From: Desulfobacterales bacterium | GTDB lineage: Bacteria > Desulfobacterota > Desulfobacteria > Desulfobacterales > JAEINQ01 | DNA: 64,000 nucleotides | Assembly (NCBI GenBank): GCA_016342285.1 | Contig: JAEINQ010000038.1 | Span: 1-64,000 of the forward strand | Direction of reading: 5' to 3' | Shown: positions 27,046 through 35,555 of the stretch, in pieces | How positions within the stretch are numbered: position 1 is the first letter of the stretch | Layout of the letters: every line of letters starts with the position of its first letter | The notes under the pieces: generated by a model | Seen by the model: only the letters and a program-made list of their open reading frames with translations | Database searches by the model: none | Told to the model about the DNA's origin: nothing | Made by a program: the position numbers and the translations under genes

Positions 27046-28539
27046 TTAATAACCGTCTTCGGCCGTTTTGGGGTCACCGGCATCGGGAATGACCGAGAGC
27101 ACCGGCAGCCCCAGGTATTTTTGAATGTCCTCTTCGGTGCGAAGGGACCGGTCCATGTATTCGATCAAAAAGGCCAGGCCGATGCCGGTCATCAGGCCCA
27201 CGATGAGGCTCAGGAGCAGATTGAGCTTTTTCTTGGGCTTGACCGGATCGATGGGTGCGGCGGCGGCGTCGGCAATACGGATGTTGGAGGCCACCTGATT
27301 GTCTTCAACATTGGACTCGCGGATCTTGGCCAGCAAAATGTCGTAGAGCTTCTGGTAGGTTTCCACATTTCGGTTGAGAATGGCATATTGGAGCGCGTTG
27401 CGGTTGGTATCCATGGCATCGCCTTCGAAATCGGAGATGGTGTTCTCCATGACCTTTTCCCTGGAGAAAAGGACCGAGCGCTCCATGCGCAGGCTTTCCT
27501 GCTCTTTTTTGAACTCCTCTTTGAGCTTTCGCCGGGTATCGTCGACGAGGCTGTTGATCTGGAGCACCTTGGGATGCTTGTGCTTGTATACCTTGCTCAG
27601 CTTGTTGAGTTCCACCTCGGCATTGATCAACTGGGAGTACAGGTTTTCGATCAGGGGATTGTTCAAGATGGATCGGCCCGGGGCGGTGATATCGCCGCTG
27701 GCGGCCAGGGCATCGAGTTTTTCCAGCTTGGCGTCTAGTTCCAGCCGCTTGTTGCGGGCCGCCAGGTAGGCATCGCTGAACTCTTCGATCTTCTGGGTGA
27801 TCATCTTCTGCTTGCCCTGGATGGAAAAGAGCTTTTCCTTCTGCTTGAAGTCAAGAAAACTCTGTTCGGCATCTTCGAGCTTCTTTTTCATCTCGTAGAG
27901 CTGATCGGTCATCCAGGCCATGGTGTTCTGGGACGATTCGAGGCGGTTGGCGTTGTTGAAGCCGATATAGGCAGCCGCCAGGGCATTGGCCATGCGCGCG
28001 GCCAGAACCGGGTCCACATCCTCCACCCGGACCCGCAGCAGGCGCGTATCGCGGACGTTTTCGATGTCGACCTTCTCCTGAATCTTTTCCACGAGACGGG
28101 ATCGCAGGTCCTGGGGAGACAGGATCTCCTCTTCGCGGCCCAGCAGCAGGCGCAGGTTCTCCCGGATCTGGGCCTTGACCTGGTTGACAAAGCCGGTGTC
28201 CAGGCCTTTTTCCCGGTCGAGGCGATCGAGGTCGAGCTTGTCGACCACCCGATCGATGACGGGCCGGGAGGTAATCAGCTTGAAATGGGTGTTAAAGGTC
28301 AGGGACTGGGAGACATAGCTTTCGAAATCGGTCCGTTCGCCGGTGAGCGACGATGTGCTCTTCTCCTTGTCGATGACCATGGTGACCGTGGCCCGGTAGA
28401 CCGGTGCGATGAGAAAAGTAAAGAGCATGGTCAGGGTAACCGTGATGACCAGGGCGGAGATGACCACTGCCTTGTGCTTGACCAGCACATGCCAGTATTC
28501 GGCCAAATGGATGGTCTCTTCGATTTCGGAATGTTCCAT
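27046..28539 (-). CDS. Wzz/GNVR-type chain-length determinant and kinase activator
   Basis: 497 residues with two membrane helices: HKAVVISALVITVTLTMLF near 28-50 and LLLSLIVGLMTGIGLAFLI near 440-460. The periplasmic part is mainly long coiled coil (for example RKLKEEFKKEQESLRMERSV). The Pro-rich motif before the last helix (APIDPVKPKKK) is typical of polysaccharide co-polymerases. The C-terminal cytoplasmic tail ends EEDIQKYLGLPVLSVIPD, the part that normally activates the BY-kinase, here encoded separately just downstream. It controls chain length and export in a Wzx/Wzy-like pathway. Confidence 0.9.
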   Translation of the reverse strand: MEHSEIEETIHLAEYWHVLVKHKAVVISALVITVTLTMLFTFLIAPVYRATVTMVIDKEKSTSSLTGERTDFESYVSQSLTFNTHFKLITSRPVIDRVVDKLDLDRLDREKGLDTGFVNQVKAQIRENLRLLLGREEEILSPQDLRSRLVEKIQEKVDIENVRDTRLLRVRVEDVDPVLAARMANALAAAYIGFNNANRLESSQNTMAWMTDQLYEMKKKLEDAEQSFLDFKQKEKLFSIQGKQKMITQKIEEFSDAYLAARNKRLELDAKLEKLDALAASGDITAPGRSILNNPLIENLYSQLINAEVELNKLSKVYKHKHPKVLQINSLVDDTRRKLKEEFKKEQESLRMERSVLFSREKVMENTISDFEGDAMDTNRNALQYAILNRNVETYQKLYDILLAKIRESNVEDNQVASNIRIADAAAAPIDPVKPKKKLNLLLSLIVGLMTGIGLAFLIEYMDRSLRTEEDIQKYLGLPVLSVIPDAGDPKTAEDGY

Positions 28540-28620
28540 GGGTATCAGATCAGGTCAGGTTGAGGGTTATTGGTTAAATGCCGGAGGTCTGATCTCGGAT
28601 CTCGGATCTCAAATTTCGTC

Positions 28621-29514
28621 CTACAAATAGGACTCGGGAATATGGATCCGATCCCCCGGTTTGAGCTCTACGTCGGAGAGTTTGCCCTCCTTGACGTCGT
28701 TTAGATCGATCTTGATGATCTGTTGCACGTCACCCTCCATGCGAATGATCCGGGCCCGGTTGGGGGCGGCAAACTTATCGAACCCACCGGCCATGATGCA
28801 GGCGTTTAGGGCCGTGAGGCCGAGCTGGAAATCGAATACCCCGGGATTTTTCACCTCCCCCTCCACATAGATCTTGGATTCGCCGAGGTTCATGGATTTT
28901 TCCAACGGAATATAGACCACATCGCCGGTCTCCAGCGCCACATTGTGGGTCATATCCCCCTTATCCAGCAATTGGACCAGATCGACCTTGATGGGTTCAC
29001 TGGCCCAGGCATCGGTCGTGCCATTGGCGCCCTTGCCCTCACGCTGGATATAGGCCTGGTTGCCGCGATCAGGGAGGGTGCCGCCGGCCTTGGCGATGAG
29101 TTCCATCAGGGTGGCCCTGGCGGTCATCTCGAAGGTTCCGGGAGACTTAACCGCGCCGGTGATGTGGTATCGAAGACTGTGGTATTCTTTCACATAGACA
29201 TGGACCTCGGGATCGACAAAAAAATCCCTGGCCAAAAGGGTCTGAATCTTTTCCTCCAACTGGGAGGTGGTCAACGCCTCAACCTGCATGGGACCGCAGA
29301 ACGGAACCTTGATGATCCCCGTGGCTGAAACAGTCAGGTTCACGTCGGACTGGAGTTCCCCCCCGGCATGGACGGTCAGGTTGAGCACGTCCCTGGGACC
29401 GATATAAAAGGCATCACTTTGGGCTGAGGCCGCCGTGGCCATCAGATGCACGGCCACCACGGCCACCAACAAAATGGCCATAACGGGCAGCCGGATATCA
29501 ATTTTGGTTTGCAT
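28621..29514 (-). CDS. Polysaccharide export protein, Wza family
   Basis: 297 residues with a signal peptide (PVMAILLVAVVAVHLM, cleavage near ASA) and no lipobox Cys, unlike E. coli Wza. The poly-export domain begins YIGPRDVLNLTVHAGGEL with VSATGIIKVPFCGPMQVE, followed by SLBB domains (RYHITGAVKSPGTFEM and KIYVEGEVKNPGVFDF). The protein ends in PGDRIHIPESYL. It would form the periplasmic/outer-membrane channel with the Wzz and kinase partners encoded downstream. Confidence 0.92.
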   Translation of the reverse strand: MQTKIDIRLPVMAILLVAVVAVHLMATAASAQSDAFYIGPRDVLNLTVHAGGELQSDVNLTVSATGIIKVPFCGPMQVEALTTSQLEEKIQTLLARDFFVDPEVHVYVKEYHSLRYHITGAVKSPGTFEMTARATLMELIAKAGGTLPDRGNQAYIQREGKGANGTTDAWASEPIKVDLVQLLDKGDMTHNVALETGDVVYIPLEKSMNLGESKIYVEGEVKNPGVFDFQLGLTALNACIMAGGFDKFAAPNRARIIRMEGDVQQIIKIDLNDVKEGKLSDVELKPGDRIHIPESYL

Positions 29515-29607
29515 TTTTGGTTCAAACTCGCTGGCTTGTTGTCATTGTTTCCACAGCCGCTATGGGCGGCAATGGATTCGATCAGACGGCAAATATCAAA
29601 CGAACAA

Positions 29608-29648
29608 AAGGCATGCGCAAATTAAAAAGCCGTTGCGGCATGCCTTCG
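29608..29648 (-). terminator. Hairpin downstream of the beta-barrel gene
   Basis: AAGGCATGC and GCATGCCTT form a 9-bp stem about 100 bp past the barrel gene stop on the minus strand, followed by TTGTT. The loop is long, so termination strength is uncertain. Confidence 0.45.
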
Positions 29649-29748
29649 CGAGGGTGGCTGGGTTGATTACCTGACGTCCGACTCTTTCGGCCGCAGCCCT
29701 GACAAAGAGGGATTGCCATCCACTCAACTCGCTATTTTGTGGCTGATC

Positions 29749-30963
29749 CTATTTGTCTCCCAAGTTGTGCCTCAAATCGATCTTTCCCATGACGTATTGA
29801 TTGTCATAACCGTTTCCGACCGTATTGGAATCGCGCTCATCCTTGCCGGCCTTTACGGTAAACGTCATCCAATCGGTCATCTTGTAGCCGATGCTGGCAA
29901 AATACCCCCAGGTGTCGTCGACCCGGTCCACGGTGGCACCGGCCGTGTTGAGCCCCCGGACATCCTCGTAATCGCTTTTCTGGTAATTGGCCCCGATGGC
30001 CAGGGGGATCTTTTCCATCAGGACATGATCCCCGCGCAGGGTCACCTTGTGGGCCTTGTAGTACTGGTTGCCCACGCCCGAGTCGTTGAAGTTCCATTCC
30101 GAGCTCAGGCTGACACCGGTCCCCCGGGTGTTTTTGGCGCTGATCGCCGCCTTGTAGATGACCATGTCGGCATCTTTTACCGCCCCGTCATCAAAATCGC
30201 GGTCATGGTAGCCGGCGCCGAGTTCCATGGAGATCAGGCTGTATTTGTAATTCAGGGTCAGCATGCCCTGGTGGGAGGTATAATCGGAGGTGGTCTTTTG
30301 GTAATCGGTGTTCCAGGTGGCATAGGCCAGTTTCAAGGCGGTGGAAGCGGTCAGTTCATATCCCAGTTCGAGGGTGCCCCGGCTTTCGCTTTCCCCCTCC
30401 TTGAGGGTCTCGTCGTAATCCTTGTCGGATCCGCGAAAGCTGAGCTTGACGCTGGACAGGGGGCCGGGCTTGAAGAAAATGCTCGGCGTATACCGGGTGA
30501 TGGTGTATTTTTCCTTGTCAATGGAATCGGTCAGGGCATCGGCGACGCCGGGATCGTCGGTCTTGTCGTAGGACCCGTCCAGACCGAAACGCAACCGCTC
30601 CATGGGCTGGAACTTAACCCCGGCCTTGGCCGCATGCCCGGTGTAATCCTTGTCGCTGGCCGCCCGCTGGCCTGCGGGCACATTATCCTGGTCGTCGTAG
30701 TAGTTGAGGCTGAGCAGGTAATCCAAAATGAGGCTGGCCTTGTCCGTCTTGACGCCAAGCTCGATGCCGGGCTGGACCAGATACGTGTAAACCCCATGTT
30801 CGGTGGTTTCGGCTTCGTAAAAATTGGAATCCGAGCGCCAGGTAGTCGAAAGCTTTGGGGTGACACTGAACAGGGGCTCTGCCAGGCTCTCGGCCGGCAA
30901 CACCAGAACCATCGCAAGGAAGAATATGGAAACAAGAACGTGAGATGTAAATTTTGGCATCAT
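29749..30963 (-). CDS. Outer-membrane beta-barrel protein of the polysaccharide locus
   Basis: The start at 30963 (MMPKFTSHVLVS) follows a GGAGAGAGGG ribosome site; the frame is open 174 bp further upstream but without a signal sequence. A signal peptide (VLVSIFFLAMVLVLPAESLA) is followed by about 380 residues of alternating polar/aromatic strands ending in short turns, for example ASLILDYLLSLNYYDDQD and LRFGLDGSYDKTD, typical of an outer-membrane barrel of the EPS-associated putative porin type. The last residues are KIDLRHNLGDK rather than a C-terminal Phe. It lies between cpsB-like and wza-like genes, so export of the polysaccharide across the outer membrane is likely. Confidence 0.82.
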   Translation of the reverse strand: MMPKFTSHVLVSIFFLAMVLVLPAESLAEPLFSVTPKLSTTWRSDSNFYEAETTEHGVYTYLVQPGIELGVKTDKASLILDYLLSLNYYDDQDNVPAGQRAASDKDYTGHAAKAGVKFQPMERLRFGLDGSYDKTDDPGVADALTDSIDKEKYTITRYTPSIFFKPGPLSSVKLSFRGSDKDYDETLKEGESESRGTLELGYELTASTALKLAYATWNTDYQKTTSDYTSHQGMLTLNYKYSLISMELGAGYHDRDFDDGAVKDADMVIYKAAISAKNTRGTGVSLSSEWNFNDSGVGNQYYKAHKVTLRGDHVLMEKIPLAIGANYQKSDYEDVRGLNTAGATVDRVDDTWGYFASIGYKMTDWMTFTVKAGKDERDSNTVGNGYDNQYVMGKIDLRHNLGDK

Positions 30964-31228
30964 TGAAAGAACCCTCTCTCCTTTGGGCCAAGACTGACAA
31001 AAACAACCCAATTTAATGGACATAAAAGGTTGATTGTTCTGACCACAGCCCTCAACAAAGAAACAGTAAAGAACGAACCCATGGCAGAAGCGAAAGCCGT
31101 GAACACAAATCGGATCGTTTTTTACCAAAACCGTCAATAGTTTTGATTAGTCTGCAACGTAACCATAATTATCACTTATTGTAAACATCTTTTTAGTATA
31201 ATTTTAGCCGCTTCGCAAAAAATCGATT

Positions 31229-32053
31229 TTAAAGCTTCAAAGATCCGTGGGAAAACAGGCGGCGCAACCCGGTCACCTTCCCCTCATTCACCCGATGGTC
31301 CCGAGAAAAACAGCGAATATCGCGGTGCCTATCGCAAATCGGTTCTCCGGCCAACACGGCCCGGGGCATAACGGTGCGCACGACCTCCGCCGCCCCGGAA
31401 CCGACAAGATCGCCAAGCGCCTTGAAGGCGTCGGCCAACCGGGGCGGCCTGGACTTGTGGGAATGGGCATCGGACCCCATGAAATGGACCATGCCGGCTT
31501 TGACCAGCCGAATGCCGGTTTCCCTGGCCCGGCGTCCGAACTGTCCGGTCAGACTTCCACCGGTGATCTGGGACAGGGCTCCGGCCGCGAGAATGGCTCT
31601 CAACTGCTCCGGATCTCTCTGGATCATTTTGTTTCGTTCCGGATGGCAGATGATGGGCACCAGCCCCCGGCCGGCCATCTGAAAAACGATGTGGCTCACA
31701 ACGTGGCTGATAAAAGGGTCAGGCAACTCCAGTAAAAAATACCGGCCGGTGTCGTTGAGGGTCATCAGTCGGCCGCGGTCCATCTGCTCCACCAACTCCG
31801 GGGCAAACCGAATTTCGGCACCGGGCAGCACCTGAAGGTTGATCCCCTCCTCGGCAAGAAGGCTGTTGAAGGCGTTGCAGGCCAGTTGCACGGAATCGCG
31901 AAAATTGTGATAGCGGCCGTCCAGGCAGTGGGGCGTGGCCACTAGGATTGTGATTCCGTCCATCACCGCCGTGCGCGCCATGGCCAGCGACTCGGCTTCC
32001 AATTCGGGTCCGTCATCGAGTCCCGGCAAAATGTGAGCATGCAGATCGATCAT
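31229..32053 (-). CDS. CpsB/CapC-type PHP tyrosine-protein phosphatase
   Basis: A 274-residue PHP-fold phosphatase: metal ligands are visible in MIDLHAHILPGLDDGP, in VATPHCLDG, LPGAEIRF, ICHPERN and in the closing GSDAHSH motif, as in Wzb/CpsB/YwqE enzymes that use Mn2+ or Co2+. The substrate is expected to be the phosphotyrosine tail of the BY-kinase at 25745-26977. It is the first gene of the minus-strand polysaccharide block. The C-terminus (about 25 residues after DRHRDIRCF) is longer than usual. Confidence 0.88.
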   Translation of the reverse strand: MIDLHAHILPGLDDGPELEAESLAMARTAVMDGITILVATPHCLDGRYHNFRDSVQLACNAFNSLLAEEGINLQVLPGAEIRFAPELVEQMDRGRLMTLNDTGRYFLLELPDPFISHVVSHIVFQMAGRGLVPIICHPERNKMIQRDPEQLRAILAAGALSQITGGSLTGQFGRRARETGIRLVKAGMVHFMGSDAHSHKSRPPRLADAFKALGDLVGSGAAEVVRTVMPRAVLAGEPICDRHRDIRCFSRDHRVNEGKVTGLRRLFSHGSLKL

Positions 32054-32534
32054 CGTTGCGCCTTGTTTCCGACAGCCTTTGCCTGACAGTGATCGTTAGG
32101 TTAAACCTTTTTTCATGGCAAGGTCATTTTGTCAAGATTTCAGTAATATCCCCTTGTTTTTAACCCCAAAAAAGCCAAGCTCCGTCTGACGAAGAAGGGG
32201 CGCGTTTTTCGACGAATGACCCGGACCGTTGACGGCGGTCAGCGGTCCCCTTTTCCCTTCGCCCTTTTCCCATAATCCCTGAATCCCTGAATAAATCGAC
32301 ATTTGAACCGCCCCGGGTCTAATGTTTGGCAAAAGATGGCCGATAACAGGAGTGACCCACGGCGCTGTTGTGCCCTTTCCGACCACGGCCCTGCATGGCG
32401 CAAAAGGCAAGGGAGGCTGGTTGAACCCCGTCCGCCCAACGGTGGCCGCACAGGAAAACATTGACCGATGGCAGCTCCGGGGGGTAGTGGTATCATGAAA
32501 CCCGTTATCCTTTCGATTCGAGGCGGTAGACCCA
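32054..32534. other. Intergenic region between divergent polysaccharide and membrane genes
   Basis: 481 bp with no convincing gene. The left part should hold the promoter of the polysaccharide operon; on the minus strand TTGCCA, 17 bp, TAACGA is a weak sigma70-like pair near 32085-32120. The rest shows nothing recognisable. Confidence 0.35.
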
Positions 32535-32954
32535 ATGTGCTGGCAAAAGCGGAAAAACATCCTGATTTTTCTCTCCTTGCTGTTTTTTTCGGTTTTCATC
32601 ACAGGCTTTTTTGCCGTGGCCACCGATTACCGGAAAATCGGATTCAAAGAGATGCAGCACGGCTTTTCCAAGATCTATAAGCCATCCGATCTGCATGAAA
32701 TCGTCAAACTCCGGAATGTAACCATCCACATCGTCGGGGACCGAAAATATTTCCGTTGGGACCGGGCATCGGCCTACGGATCACCGGTCCAGGGGTATGC
32801 CACCCGAAAGAACGAAATCTGGGTATTCGGTACGATCGTCAAGGGCCGGGTCGTTCTCAACCAGGCCATTCTCGGCCATGAGTTCAACCACCTGCTCCAG
32901 TTCAACCACCCGCAGGTCCACAACCCGGATCAACTGGACGATATCGGCGCCTGA
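32535..32954 (+). CDS. Small membrane-anchored putative zinc metallopeptidase
   Basis: 139 residues: an N-terminal membrane helix (ILIFLSLLFFSVFITGFFAV) and a short extracytoplasmic domain ending in AILGHEFNHLLQFNHP. HEFNH is an HExxH zinc site, and Asp residues in the last ten positions (DQLDDIGA) could supply a third ligand. The protein is much shorter than typical gluzincins. It is followed after 35 bp by a PilZ membrane protein gene, so the two may be co-expressed. Proteolytic activity is inferred only from the motif; a structural zinc protein is possible. Confidence 0.6.
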   Translation: MCWQKRKNILIFLSLLFFSVFITGFFAVATDYRKIGFKEMQHGFSKIYKPSDLHEIVKLRNVTIHIVGDRKYFRWDRASAYGSPVQGYATRKNEIWVFGTIVKGRVVLNQAILGHEFNHLLQFNHPQVHNPDQLDDIGA

Positions 32955-32989
32955 TCCCTTTGCCCACAGGGCCGCAGAGAGAGGACAAT

Positions 32990-33805
32990 GTGAAACAAAG
33001 GCCGCTATCCATCATCATCATCGCCATCATCTACCTGTTGGAACCGATCGGCACCATTGCCATCGGGGCTCACGTCAACAGCATGCCCTATTGGGGTTCC
33101 GACGGCATCTTCGCCCACCTGCTCTGGAGCGACTGGCTGCTGCTGGCCTGTTTTCCGGTGGTCGCCGCCGGTGTTTACTCCGTAAGGAAATGGGCCTGGT
33201 ATTTTTTCATCATATTCTCTGCCACCCTGATCGGCTACAATGTCTTCGTTTACCTCTTCTTGAACCCCAACTACAGCCTGGCCACGATCATTTTCTTTAT
33301 TGTGGTCGTCACGGCCGTATCCGCCATCTTTTTCCGAAGACAGGTCTATGCCCCCTATTTCAACCCCCGCCTGCGCTGGTGGGAGATTGCCGCGCGCTAT
33401 CGGGTGACCCTGGATGTGAAAATTCTGACCAGCGACCACGGGTCCATGGAGACCCAGATTCTGGACCTTTCCGAAACCGGTTGTTTCGTGGGCAACAAGG
33501 ATGAGCTGGGCGAGGGAAGCAGCGTGTGGATGGTCATCCGCTGCGGTGCAACCGAGATCAGCTGCCTGGGCCGGGTGATTCGGAAGGTGGTCGCGGGCGG
33601 CAAGGTCAAGGGCTACGGCATCATGTATCAGGGCATGAGCAAGGAGACCGTCATCAAGATGAAAGGATTGTTCCTTACCCTCAAGGAGCTGGGCGGACAG
33701 GATCGTGAAGGCACCATATCGGCCGCCCAGATTCCGGCCAATCTTTACGAGATCGGCAACACCTTTTTCAACCGCCTGCGTCTCCGTCTCAAACCAACCC
33801 TTTGA
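32990..33805 (+). CDS. Membrane protein with C-terminal PilZ domain
   Basis: The start is taken as GTG at 32990 (VKQRPLSIIII), 5 bp after GAGAGAGG; a TTG at 32960 is possible but lacks a ribosome site. There are four hydrophobic segments in residues ~5-125 (IIIIAIIYLLEPIGTIAIG, LLLACFPVVAAGVYSV, FIIFSATLIGYNVFVYLF, ATIIFFIVVVTAVSAIFF). A cytoplasmic PilZ domain follows: RYRVTLDVKILTSDHG, LDLSETGCFVGNKDEL and GRVIRKVVAGGKVKGYGI. The D-L-S-E-T-G motif is intact. It would couple c-di-GMP level to an envelope process. Confidence 0.8.
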   Translation: MKQRPLSIIIIAIIYLLEPIGTIAIGAHVNSMPYWGSDGIFAHLLWSDWLLLACFPVVAAGVYSVRKWAWYFFIIFSATLIGYNVFVYLFLNPNYSLATIIFFIVVVTAVSAIFFRRQVYAPYFNPRLRWWEIAARYRVTLDVKILTSDHGSMETQILDLSETGCFVGNKDELGEGSSVWMVIRCGATEISCLGRVIRKVVAGGKVKGYGIMYQGMSKETVIKMKGLFLTLKELGGQDREGTISAAQIPANLYEIGNTFFNRLRLRLKPTL

Positions 33806-33909
33806 GGCCGGGACACGACACCGGTTCCCGTTGTAAAGAATCCTGGCCCAGAGGACCAGACTTTGGTTTGCCCCCTTATCAGTGTGGGGTGGCTAAAGCG
33901 AGCTAAAGT

Positions 33910-34131
33910 ATGAGCCACAAGGGAAACTGCTGGAATAATGCCCCGACCGAGAGATTTTTCCGAAGCCTGAAATCAGAACGGTTGTCAGATTACAGCTTTG
34001 TCACGAGACGGTCGGCGGAGATGCAGGCCCTTGATTACATCTCATACTACAACTCACTCCGGCTGCATTCGACTCTGGGGTATAAAACCCGGTTTGCCTA
34101 TGAAAAAGAACTATGCCGCTTTGCGGCTTAA
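33910..34131 (+). pseudogene. IS3-family transposase remnant (OrfB C-terminus)
   Basis: Only the last 73 residues of an IS3-type DDE transposase remain: MSHKGNCWNNAPTERFFRSL (last catalytic Glu region), then DYISYYNSLRLHSTLGY, the standard end. The catalytic D,D part and OrfA are absent. The sequence just after, TGTCCGTTTTTACTTGACCA (34139-34158), resembles an IS3-type terminus. The remnant marks a former insertion beside the tRNA-Sec fragment. Confidence 0.85.
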
Positions 34132-34249
34132 TACATAGTGTCCGTTTTTACTTGACCACAACAACCCCTTGTGAGTTCGTTTTCGCGATAATATGGCAAG
34201 GCCAAATACCTTGAGAAAAAAGGACCATTTTCTGGCAATATAAAGTGAC

Positions 34250-34315
34250 ACCTAACCGCATTAACAGCGGACTGGCGCAAACTGCCGCGCCATCCGGTTA
34301 TGCGGAGCGTTAAAC
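34250..34315 (+). other. attC-like palindromic recombination site
   Basis: 66 bp opens with ACCTAAC (fits RYYYAAC) and closes with GTTAAAC (fits GTTRRRY). Between them are nearly complementary arms CGCATTAAC / GTTATGCG and TGGCGC / GCGCCA, so a folded single strand would have the boxes and extrahelical bases expected of an integron attC. No integron integrase and no second attC were seen nearby. Confidence 0.5.
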
Positions 34316-34684
34316 TGCACCCTACGCCTATCAATCTGCAATTGGCCGAGCATCATATTGGGACCGGGATATTGCAAACAGTCCCCGCTTGACACAGACT
34401 CCCCCTCTGGCCGGGAACTTGCTCAGATGTCCCATGCCAGTTTTTATGAACCCCTTGCCGGCCGTAGGGGGGGCCTCTTTCGGGGCATAGGCATCATGGT
34501 TTTGGTGGTTTCCCGTTCGGGCAAAAAAGAGGATGTGAACATGATGAACAAAATGGCGGCGTGGACATTTTCTGGGAAATTTCGAGGCTCGGAGAAGGTA
34601 GGGGCAATTACAGAGAAAAATACAGAACTAGTACAAGGCGTTTTTTTGGCAACGGTTTTTTCTATTATTTCAACAGGTTATCAC
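34316..34684. other. Unassigned region between the attC-like site and the tRNA fragment
   Basis: 369 bp with one open plus-strand frame (34358-34801) that reads through the tRNA fragment and lacks any family resemblance or ribosome site. No gene is called. It may be debris of an integrated element. Confidence 0.35.
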
Positions 34685-34721
34685 AGGCCCGGGTGGGTTC
34701 GATTCCCATGCACTTCCGCCA
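34685..34721 (+). tRNA. 3' fragment of a selenocysteine tRNA gene (att-site remnant)
   Basis: GGCCCGGGTGGGTTCGATTC followed by CCATGCACTTCCGCCA reproduces the end of tRNA-Sec: a T-arm with TTCGATT loop and 5-bp stem, then eight acceptor bases GCACTTCC, discriminator G and CCA. Eight acceptor plus five T-stem bases is the bacterial tRNA-Sec arrangement, and the wording is close to E. coli selC. The matching 5' acceptor GGAAGTGC is not found in the preceding 100 bp, so the gene is incomplete. This is what an attachment site left by an element integrated at selC looks like. Confidence 0.6.
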
Positions 34722-34828
34722 TTTTTCCCTCCTTTTACAGGATGTTACAACCATTCCTGAACCATAATATCATCTGCCAAACATCTGCCAAATCGATCTG
34801 ATAGAAAAATCTCTGTTTGGAGAGAAAA

Positions 34829-34999
34829 ATGTACAAGGTCATAGAAGACAGAAATAAGGGCTCCTTTGAGAAAAAAGTCAATGACGCCATAAAAGAGGGA
34901 TTTACACCAATTGGAGGAGTAGCGGTAGATGGTGACCAAAATTACCTTTGTTATTATCAGGCAATGCAAAAAGTTGTAAAAACAGACGATAAGAATTGA
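34829..34999 (+). CDS. DUF1737-type small protein
   Basis: The start at 34829 (MYKVIEDRNK) follows GGAGAG by four bases. 56 residues: MYKVIEDRNKGSFEKKVNDA, KEGFTPIGGVAVDGD and YYQAMQK, the pattern of DUF1737 proteins, small cytoplasmic alpha/beta proteins of unknown function frequently carried by accessory regions. It stands alone and ends just before a strong terminator. Confidence 0.78.
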   Translation: MYKVIEDRNKGSFEKKVNDAIKEGFTPIGGVAVDGDQNYLCYYQAMQKVVKTDDKN

Positions 35000-35041
35000 A
35001 TTCAGGTTCAAGTTCGGCCTTTGGAACCATTTTATAGCAAT

Positions 35042-35083
35042 AAAAAAAGGGACTTGCGATTTTCGCAGTCCCTTTTTTCGTTG
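35042..35083 (+). terminator. Intrinsic terminator of the DUF1737 gene
   Basis: GGGACTTGCGA and TCGCAGTCCC pair around a short loop with a single bulge, followed by TTTTTTCG. A-rich sequence on the left makes it potentially bidirectional. Confidence 0.85.
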
Positions 35084-35107
35084 ATCAGGGGGGAAAGGGG
35101 TCGCCTT

Positions 35108-35300
35108 AATTATTAAGTATCTGTTTTTCCAGCCGTTCAATCTGGCCTTTGAGTTTTCTGCCCGTTAGAATTTGTTCAGCAACCGCCTTGTGCCGCATGG
35201 TCATGGCGGCGCTGGATACCTACCCGGAATGTTCACCCAGATCATTGCCGCCGAAGATATAACCGCCTGTCTGTGATCTATCGTGGTTTTCGAAAGGCCC
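35108..35300. other. Short coding-like remnants
   Basis: On the minus strand a short frame reads MTMRHKAVAEQILTGRKLKG then QIERLEKQILNN and stops near 35114, with an in-frame stop immediately upstream. It looks like the end of a decayed basic helical protein. No family is recognised and no ribosome site is present. Confidence 0.3.
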
Positions 35301-35375
35301 GGAATCGACGCCTTCGACAGCGGTGGATCACATGGTAAAAGGCACCGGGGAATTCCACCCGCAAGGGTCAGAAAT

Positions 35376-35407
35376 AAAGGCAGCGCCCCGAAGGGCGCTG
35401 CCTTTTT
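35376..35407. terminator. Bidirectional terminator hairpin
   Basis: AAAGGCAGCGCCC-CGAA-GGGCGCTGCCTTT with A-rich and T-rich flanks. It lies about 150 bp past the adhesin gene stop on the minus strand and would end its transcript. Confidence 0.8.
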
Positions 35408-35555
35408 CATACACCCACCCGCCAGCCATCAGTTCTCGCCGGCGAACGGACTCACTTGCTGGCCATTGAATGGCTATCTTCTTTCGACGACCCTCTCAGC
35501 GATAGATCTTTCTGCATCGCCACGGATGCATGGGGGGAAACCGTACGCTGCATCA

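Noticed and set aside
34358..34801. Open plus frame of 147 codons
   Set aside because: Runs through the tRNA fragment, has no ribosome site and no family pattern.
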